A DNA stretch of 10,193 nucleotides from DATCSE01 sp036568605 (lineage in GTDB: Bacteria; Pseudomonadota; Gammaproteobacteria; Burkholderiales; Burkholderiaceae_C), in assembly GCA_036568605.1 (NCBI GenBank), contig DATCSE010000320.1, positions 1 to 10,193 of the forward strand. The letters run 5' to 3'. Below, piece after piece: positions 6,323 through 10,193 of this stretch (its first letter is position 1; every line of letters begins with the position of its first letter). Position numbers and translations under genes: made by a program. The notes beneath the pieces are model-generated. The model did not search any database. It saw only the letters and a list, made by a program, of their open reading frames with translations, and was not told where the DNA came from.

Positions 6323-6793
6323 TCACTCCATCACGGTGTGCAGAGAGCGCGCCGACAGCCGATTGACGTCCAGCGGCTTGCCCCGGCCGTTGCCGCTGCC
6401 GTTGCCGTTCTGCGCCCGCTCGGCGGCCAGCTCGCTGATGCCGAACACGCTGCCGGAGAAATGCACGTCCTGCCGGGTCACGTGGTAGCCGGCGCGGCGC
6501 AGCTTCAGGCAGCCTTCCCGCACGCGGCGAAATGCGCGCTGGCGCTGGACATACGCGCCTACCGTCAGCGCGACCCAGAACGCCGCGAGCGCGAGCATCG
6601 GCCACATCGAGCTCGGTTCGATGCGTGCCGCCCCGGCGCGCGGCCACAGCAGCATCGGCACCGCGACCAGCGCCAGCGCGACGCCGATCGCGAGCCCGAC
6701 CGTCAGCTTGATCAGGTTCGCGTGTGCGCGCTCGTAGGTCGCGTGGTGTCCGTTGATTTCGTCGAGCTCGAGCTCGAGCAGCCTGCTTTCCAT
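6323..6793 (-). CDS. Small two-helix membrane protein, function unknown
   Basis: A 156-residue protein that I cannot assign to a named family. ATG at 6793 is fixed by a strong GGAGGT (6800-6805, minus strand) 6 bases upstream; the frame is open further upstream but that part is a shadow of the deacetylase gene. An acidic, helical N-terminus (ESRLLELELDEIN) precedes two membrane segments at about 31-50 and 64-81, with a short loop between, then a basic stretch (QRQRAFRRVREG, 83-94), which suggests a cytoplasmic tail. The C-terminal 75 residues include GYHVTRQDVHFSGSVFG and a Gly/Asn run NGNGSGNGRG (129-138) coded by 6-base tandem units. It follows the deacetylase by 73 bases on the same strand and may be co-transcribed with it. 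No enzyme motif is visible. Confidence 0.82.
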   Translation of the reverse strand: MESRLLELELDEINGHHATYERAHANLIKLTVGLAIGVALALVAVPMLLWPRAGAARIEPSSMWPMLALAAFWVALTVGAYVQRQRAFRRVREGCLKLRRAGYHVTRQDVHFSGSVFGISELAAERAQNGNGSGNGRGKPLDVNRLSARSLHTVME

Positions 6794-6799
6794 GGCGGT

Positions 6800-6805
6800 A
6801 CCTCC
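6800..6805 (-). promoter_or_regulatory. Strong ribosome binding site for the small membrane protein
   Basis: GGAGGT on the minus strand, 6 bases before ATG 6793. This decides the start within a long open frame. Confidence 0.8.
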
Positions 6806-6866
6806 GTTCGGGCCCATTCTGCGAAGCGCAGGCCGCCGGCGCCGCCCCTCGATCAAGGGAGTGGCG

Positions 6867-7928
6867 TCAGGGCGTAACGGCGCTGCCGGCGGCTGCGGCG
6901 GCGTCGAACGCCTCCAGCACGTGCGCGACGTTGGTGCCGATCTCGGCCACCGCATAGCCGCCTTCGAGGATGAACACGGTCGGCAGCCCGAGCGCGGCGA
7001 GTTCGCGGCCCAGCCGCTGGTACTCCGGTGCATCGAGGCGGAACGTCGAGATCGGATCGCCCGCGTACGTGTCGACGCCCAGCGACACGACCAGCGCACC
7101 GGGCCGATGCGCGAGGATCCGATCGCAGGCCTGCGCGAGCGCCTCGAACCAGCGGTCGTTCGAGGCGCCTGCCGGTAACGGATAGTTGCCGTTGTAGCCC
7201 TGCCCGGCGCCGCGGCCAGTCTCGTCGGCATGCCCGAGGTAGAACGGGTACTCGGTCGCCGGGTCGCCGTGGATCGAGAGGAACAGCACGTCGGCGCGCT
7301 CGTAGAAGATGGTCTGCGTGCCGTTGCCGTGGTGGTAGTCCACGTCGAGCACCGCGACCCGCGCGACGCCGGCATCGATGAAGGCCTGCGCCGCGACCGC
7401 CGCGTTGTTGACGAAGCAATAGCCGCCGAGGAAGTCGGGGCCGGCGTGGTGGCCCGGCGGCCGCGACAGCGCGAATGCGGCGCGCTCGCCGCCATGCTGC
7501 ACAAGCGCCTGCGCGGTCAGCGCGATGTCGGCGCCCAGGCAGGCCGCTTCCCAGCTGCCGGCGGTCAGCGGCGTGCCGCTGTCGAACGAATACAGGCCCA
7601 GCTGCGCGACGACATTGGCCGGCTCGACCTCGTCGCGAAACCCGCGGATCGGCCAGACCGCCGGCAGCATGTCGCGCGTCTGCCCGAGCGCGCTCCACTC
7701 GCGCCACGCGCGCTCGAGGAAGCGCAGGTAGCGCGTCACATGCACGCGCTCCAGCGGCGCAAGCCCGAAGCGCTGCGGCGCTACCACCGGGCCGACGCGG
7801 CGCTCGGTCACCGCCTGGTACACGAAGTCGGCGCGCTCGGGCTTCTCGAAACACGGCACCAGCTCGCCGCGGTAGACCTCGAACTCGCCGCGGTGGATGC
7901 GGTGGCGGTCGCTGTAGACGATCTTCAT
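6867..7928 (-). CDS. Histone deacetylase-superfamily amidohydrolase, acetylpolyamine amidohydrolase-like
   Basis: A 353-residue zinc hydrolase of the arginase/deacetylase fold, expected to remove acetyl groups from acetylpolyamines or related N-acetyl amines in the cytoplasm. Catalytic residues are all in place: tandem His160-His161 (RPPGHHAG), zinc ligands Asp197 and His199 (LDVDYHHGNGTQ) and Asp286 (SLGVDTYAGDP), and Tyr325 of the EGGY motif. It resembles the Mycoplana ramosa APAH along its whole length (for example GELVP near residue 21, GSWEAA near 124). Two acidic positions tied to polyamine binding there appear kept as Asp116 and Glu127, from my memory of that structure. ATG 7928 lies 15 bases after the toxin remnant's stop with only a weak ribosome site, so it may be translated from the upstream message. 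A deacetylase for proteins or other small amides cannot be excluded. Confidence 0.92.
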   Translation of the reverse strand: MKIVYSDRHRIHRGEFEVYRGELVPCFEKPERADFVYQAVTERRVGPVVAPQRFGLAPLERVHVTRYLRFLERAWREWSALGQTRDMLPAVWPIRGFRDEVEPANVVAQLGLYSFDSGTPLTAGSWEAACLGADIALTAQALVQHGGERAAFALSRPPGHHAGPDFLGGYCFVNNAAVAAQAFIDAGVARVAVLDVDYHHGNGTQTIFYERADVLFLSIHGDPATEYPFYLGHADETGRGAGQGYNGNYPLPAGASNDRWFEALAQACDRILAHRPGALVVSLGVDTYAGDPISTFRLDAPEYQRLGRELAALGLPTVFILEGGYAVAEIGTNVAHVLEAFDAAAAAGSAVTP

Positions 7929-7943
7929 CTCGGTGCAGCTGAT

Positions 7944-8301
7944 TCAGTCTCGGATGCGGACGCGCTGCTCATCGATGATCCACAAGCGTCCTGCGGCCTG
8001 TTCCGTGGCGGTCAAGCGAACCCCCGCCAACGCCAGCGCGACGATGGAGTCGAATGTTTGCAGCCGAGGTCGGAGCACCCAAATTCCTCGATGACTTCCC
8101 GCCGGGTACGAGCGGATATCAGAGAAATCCAGGTCCAGCGTGACCAGAATCCGGTCCTCCGCGTTGCACGCGGCGAAGATGGCAGCATCGTCCGCTCCAC
8201 CGAGACCTTCGGAGTTCACCGTCTCCACATCGTGCCCGCAGTCTCGGAGCGCCACCGCTGCGCGCTCGGGCAGGATCGTCGAGCTTGAACCGCAACGCCA
8301 C
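7944..8301 (-). pseudogene. DUF5615 PIN-like toxin, frameshifted near its N-terminus
   Basis: The toxin half of a DUF433/DUF5615 (COG2442/COG4634) pair, predicted to be a PIN-type RNase. From GTG 8301 the frame reads VALRFKLDD, the family's first strand with its catalytic Asp (consensus FKLDENLP). After base 8275 the match jumps to another frame: LPERAAVALRDCGHDVETV, then GGADDAAIFAAC, LVTLDLDFSDIRSYP and AGRLWIIDEQRVRIRD to the TGA at 7944-7946. Seven bases stand where nine are expected, consistent with a 2-base deletion (or one extra base plus a lost codon). The downstream frame has no ATG or GTG before 8255, and a start there would lose the first catalytic Asp. Repaired, it would be about 119 residues, the normal length. 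It is probably a decayed toxin; a sequencing error is the main alternative. The antitoxin stop is 6 bases upstream. Confidence 0.82.
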
Positions 8302-8307
8302 GTGCAA

Positions 8308-8535
8308 CTAAGCGGGAACCGGAACGACCCGCTCGCGCGCCAGATCGGCCGCATAGCCGATGGCGGCCAACACATGCTCGGCCTGCAGCGTCGGATATTC
8401 GGCCAGGATCGCGTCCGTCGATTCGCCTGCCGCCAAGTTGTCGAGGACGACCGACACTGGAATGCGTGTGCCGCGAAAACACACGGCCCCATGCATGACG
8501 TGTGGGTTGGAAGCGATGTAAGACGTCCAGTCCAT
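8308..8535 (-). CDS. DUF433 antitoxin
   Basis: A 75-residue protein of the DUF433 (COG2442) family, the predicted antitoxin partner of DUF5615 PIN-like toxins; it should bind DNA through a small helix-turn-helix and repress its own operon. The family blocks are clear: an N-terminal part with HGAVCFRGTRIPV (residues 15-27), then VVLDNLAAGESTDAILAEYP (29-48), and a C-terminal AAIGYAADLARERVV (57-71). Start ATG 8535 gives the typical length; the ribosome site is weak. The toxin frame begins directly after its TAG (8308-8310). The gene looks intact although the toxin is frameshifted. It starts 46 bases after the permease stop on the same strand, so it could be transcribed with the transporter genes as well as from its own promoter, which I could not identify. 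Confidence 0.9.
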   Translation of the reverse strand: MDWTSYIASNPHVMHGAVCFRGTRIPVSVVLDNLAAGESTDAILAEYPTLQAEHVLAAIGYAADLARERVVPVPA

Positions 8536-8581
8536 GCCAGTCTCGCTCGAAGCGGTTCGCTTGCATCTTACTCGCGCGCAC

Positions 8582-9463
8582 TCACTCCTTCACCGACCCG
8601 GTCATCCCCGACACGTAATACTCGACGAAGAACGAGTAGATGAACGCGACCGGCAGCGAGCCGAACAGCGCGCCGGCCATCAGCGAGCCCCAGTGGTAGA
8701 CGTCGCCTTCGACCAGCTCGGTGACCACGCCCACCGGAATCGTCTTGACCTCCGATGACGAGACGAAGGTCAGCGCGTAGATGAACTCGTTCCACGACAG
8801 CGTGAACGCGAAGATGCCGGCCGAGATCAGCCCCGGCACGGCGAGCGGCAGGATGATCTTGGTCAGGATCTGCCAGCGCGACGCGCCGTCGATCAGCGCG
8901 CACTCCTCCAGCTCGTACGGGATCGAGCGGAAGTAGCCCATCAAGAGCCAGGTGCAGAACGGGATCAGAAAGGTCGGGTAGGTCAGGATCAGCGCCCAGC
9001 GCGTGTCGAACAGGCCCAGCTTGAAGACCACCGCCGCGAGCGGGATGAACAGGATGGACGGCGGCACCAGGTACGCGAGGAAGATGCCGAGCCCGACGTG
9101 CTTGGCGCCCGAGAAGCGCAGCCGCTCGATCGCGTACGCGGCCAGCACCGCGCAGGCCAGCGATGCGAACGTCGAGACGACCGAGACGACCACCGTGTTC
9201 CACATCCACTCGGGGTACGAGGTGTCGAACAGCAGCTTCTTCACATGCGCGAGCGTGGGCGCATGGATCCAGAACGGATTGCCCTCGCGCGACAGCAGTT
9301 CGTTGTTGGGCTTGAACGCGGTGATGCCCATCCAGTAGAACGGGAACAGCAGCACGAACAGGAACACCGCGAGCGGCAGGTAGACGGTGACGACCTTGCG
9401 CGGCGTCGACTCGAGGTACGACATGCCGACCGTGTCCATTTGCGTTGACGGGGCCGCGCTCAT
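8582..9463 (-). CDS. Carbohydrate ABC transporter permease, MalG type (second transporter)
   Basis: Inner-membrane permease of a second CUT1-type importer, 293 residues. Membrane segments lie at about 24-48, 88-111, 124-146, 156-176, 209-231 and 262-281. The EAA loop is at 184-207 (ELEECALIDGAS, then KIILPL), with Cys188-containing EEC in place of the usual EAA. WNEF is at 224-227. ATG 9463 overlaps the TGA of the upstream permease in an ATGA (9460-9463), and a GGGAG (9470-9474, minus strand) stands 6 bases ahead, so the two permeases are translationally coupled. In-frame ATGs at residues 9 and 14 are possible later starts. It is not a recent copy of the + strand MalG gene (620-1462): the two differ through most of their length. 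No ATPase or binding protein for this pair is visible; both may lie beyond 10193. Substrate unknown. Confidence 0.95.
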   Translation of the reverse strand: MSAAPSTQMDTVGMSYLESTPRKVVTVYLPLAVFLFVLLFPFYWMGITAFKPNNELLSREGNPFWIHAPTLAHVKKLLFDTSYPEWMWNTVVVSVVSTFASLACAVLAAYAIERLRFSGAKHVGLGIFLAYLVPPSILFIPLAAVVFKLGLFDTRWALILTYPTFLIPFCTWLLMGYFRSIPYELEECALIDGASRWQILTKIILPLAVPGLISAGIFAFTLSWNEFIYALTFVSSSEVKTIPVGVVTELVEGDVYHWGSLMAGALFGSLPVAFIYSFFVEYYVSGMTGSVKE

Positions 9464-10193
9464 TTGTCGCTCCCGCCTTGCTGCCACGCGCGGCGCTGCA
9501 GCCCGAAGTAGCTGAACATGATCGCCGCCAGCAGGAACGGCACCATCGCGATCGAGATCGCGGCGCCCTCGCCCAGCGCGCCGCCGGAGATCGCGCGCTG
9601 GAACGACAGCGTGGCCATCAGGTGCGTCGCGTTCAGCGGCCCGCCGCGCGTGATCACGTAGATCAGCTGGAAGTCGGTGAACGTGAACAGCACCGAGAAC
9701 GTCATCACGACCGCGATGATGGGCGTCAGCAGCGGCAGCGTCACGTGGCGGAACTGCTGCCACGGCGTCGCACCGTCGATCGCGGAGGCTTCGTAGTACG
9801 ACGGCGAGATCGTCTGCAGCCCCGCCAGCAGCGTGATCGCGACGAACGGCACGCCGCGCCAGACGTTCGCCGCGATCGTCGCGAAGCGCGCGTTCCACGG
9901 CTCGCCGAGAAAATCGATGTAGCGATCGATCAGGCCAAGCTTGGTCAGCACCCAGCTGATCACCGAGAACTGCGCGTCGTACAGCCACCAGAAGGCGATC
10001 GCCGACAGCGCGGTGGGCACGATGTACGGCAGCAGGATCACCGCGCGGAAGAAGGTCTTGAGGCGCAGGTTGCGGTTCAGCAGGATCGCGAGCCACAGCC
10101 CGAGAAAGAACTTCACGACGCTCGCGACCGCCGTGTAGAACAGCGTGTTGAAGAGGGCGAGGCGGGTCACGCTGTCGTTCCACAGGAACGCGT
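9460..10193 (-). CDS. Carbohydrate ABC transporter permease, MalF type (5' end missing)
   Basis: C-terminal 243 residues of the MalF-type partner of the preceding permease; the frame runs out of the window at 10193, so about 50-70 residues are missing. A start at GTG 10170 is unlikely because the residues before it (AFLWNDSVTR) match the family. Membrane segments lie at about 14-38, 48-70, 102-123, 157-179 and 213-231 of the visible part. The EAA loop is at 133-156 (YEASAIDGATPWQQFRHVTLPL), followed by the MalF motif YVITRGGP (178-185) and a basic C-terminus RRAWQQGGSDK. It ends in the ATGA overlap with the MalG-type gene. The ATPase and solute-binding protein are expected upstream. Permease identity is secure, the sugar is not. 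Confidence 0.94.
   Translation of the reverse strand, partial: AFLWNDSVTRLALFNTLFYTAVASVVKFFLGLWLAILLNRNLRLKTFFRAVILLPYIVPTALSAIAFWWLYDAQFSVISWVLTKLGLIDRYIDFLGEPWNARFATIAANVWRGVPFVAITLLAGLQTISPSYYEASAIDGATPWQQFRHVTLPLLTPIIAVVMTFSVLFTFTDFQLIYVITRGGPLNATHLMATLSFQRAISGGALGEGAAISIAMVPFLLAAIMFSYFGLQRRAWQQGGSDK

Noticed and set aside
6819..6831. CTGCG/CGCAG hairpin between the deacetylase and membrane protein genes as a terminator
   Set aside because: The stem is only 5 pairs with a 3-base loop and no T-run in the direction of transcription. Such stems are common by chance at this GC content.
6794..7504. N-terminal extension of the small membrane protein frame up to 7504
   Set aside because: It overlaps the deacetylase coding region in another frame and is Ser/Arg/Thr-rich. 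A strong GGAGGT marks ATG 6793 as the start.
8268..8280. Programmed ribosomal frameshift in the toxin gene
   Set aside because: No slippery heptamer, nearby Shine-Dalgarno-like stimulator or obvious stem-loop is seen at the junction. A small deletion or read error is simpler.
8302..8492. Upstream part of the 7944-8492 open frame as a longer toxin
   Set aside because: It lies over the antitoxin gene in another frame and has no family similarity. The toxin's true first strand is read from GTG 8301 in a different frame.

Overview
The window is about two-thirds G+C, densely coded, and has no rRNA, tRNA, CRISPR array, insertion sequence or integrase that I can see. The protein content (CUT1-type sugar ABC transporters, GntR/FCD regulator, APAH-like deacetylase) and the short intergenic repeats point to a betaproteobacterium of the order Burkholderiales, in the Rubrivivax/Leptothrix/Comamonadaceae neighbourhood. 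The repeats are of the 'TTCGGGCTGAGCCTGTCGAA' and 'GCCCCC..GGGGGC' types. The lineage is inferred from gene and repeat style; no marker gene is present.

Left arm (1-5425, all + strand): a sugar or sugar-acid uptake and catabolism cluster. It starts inside a MalF-type permease (1-525), followed by a MalG-type permease (620-1462), a MalK/UgpC/MsmK-type ATPase (1479-2564), a gluconokinase (2578-3150), an SDR resembling gluconate 5-dehydrogenase (3188-3958), a small cupin (4011-4397) and a GntR/FCD regulator (4583-5425). The substrate-binding protein must lie upstream of the window, if present. The simplest reading is import of a sugar acid (5-keto-D-gluconate, L-idonate, gluconate or a related compound), reduction or oxidation at C5 by the SDR, and phosphorylation to 6-phosphogluconate by GntK, with the GntR protein sensing the acid. 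Three joints in this arm (526-619, 3138-3187, 4398-4582) carry dispersed repeats or hairpins, and one repeat supplies the gluconokinase stop codon.

Middle (5528-6793): a predicted outer-membrane or periplasmic lipoprotein of unknown function on + (5528-6295) faces a small two-helix membrane protein on - (6323-6793). A GC-rich hairpin lies in the 27-base convergent gap.

Right arm (6323-10193, all - strand), in transcription order: MalF-type permease (10193-9460, cut by the window end), MalG-type permease (9463-8582, ATGA overlap), DUF433 antitoxin (8535-8308), DUF5615 PIN-like toxin (8301-7944) broken by a frameshift near its start, an acetylpolyamine-amidohydrolase/histone-deacetylase-like enzyme (7928-6867), and the small membrane protein (6793-6323). 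The second transporter has no ATPase or binding protein in view. The toxin-antitoxin pair is wedged between the transporter and the deacetylase.

The gaps between genes are all under 200 bases. I do not see a clearly new system. The points most worth a second look are the frameshifted toxin beside an intact antitoxin, the repeats built into the operon joints, the recurring CAACAGCA leader motif, and the sugar-acid catabolic pair attached to a CUT1 importer.
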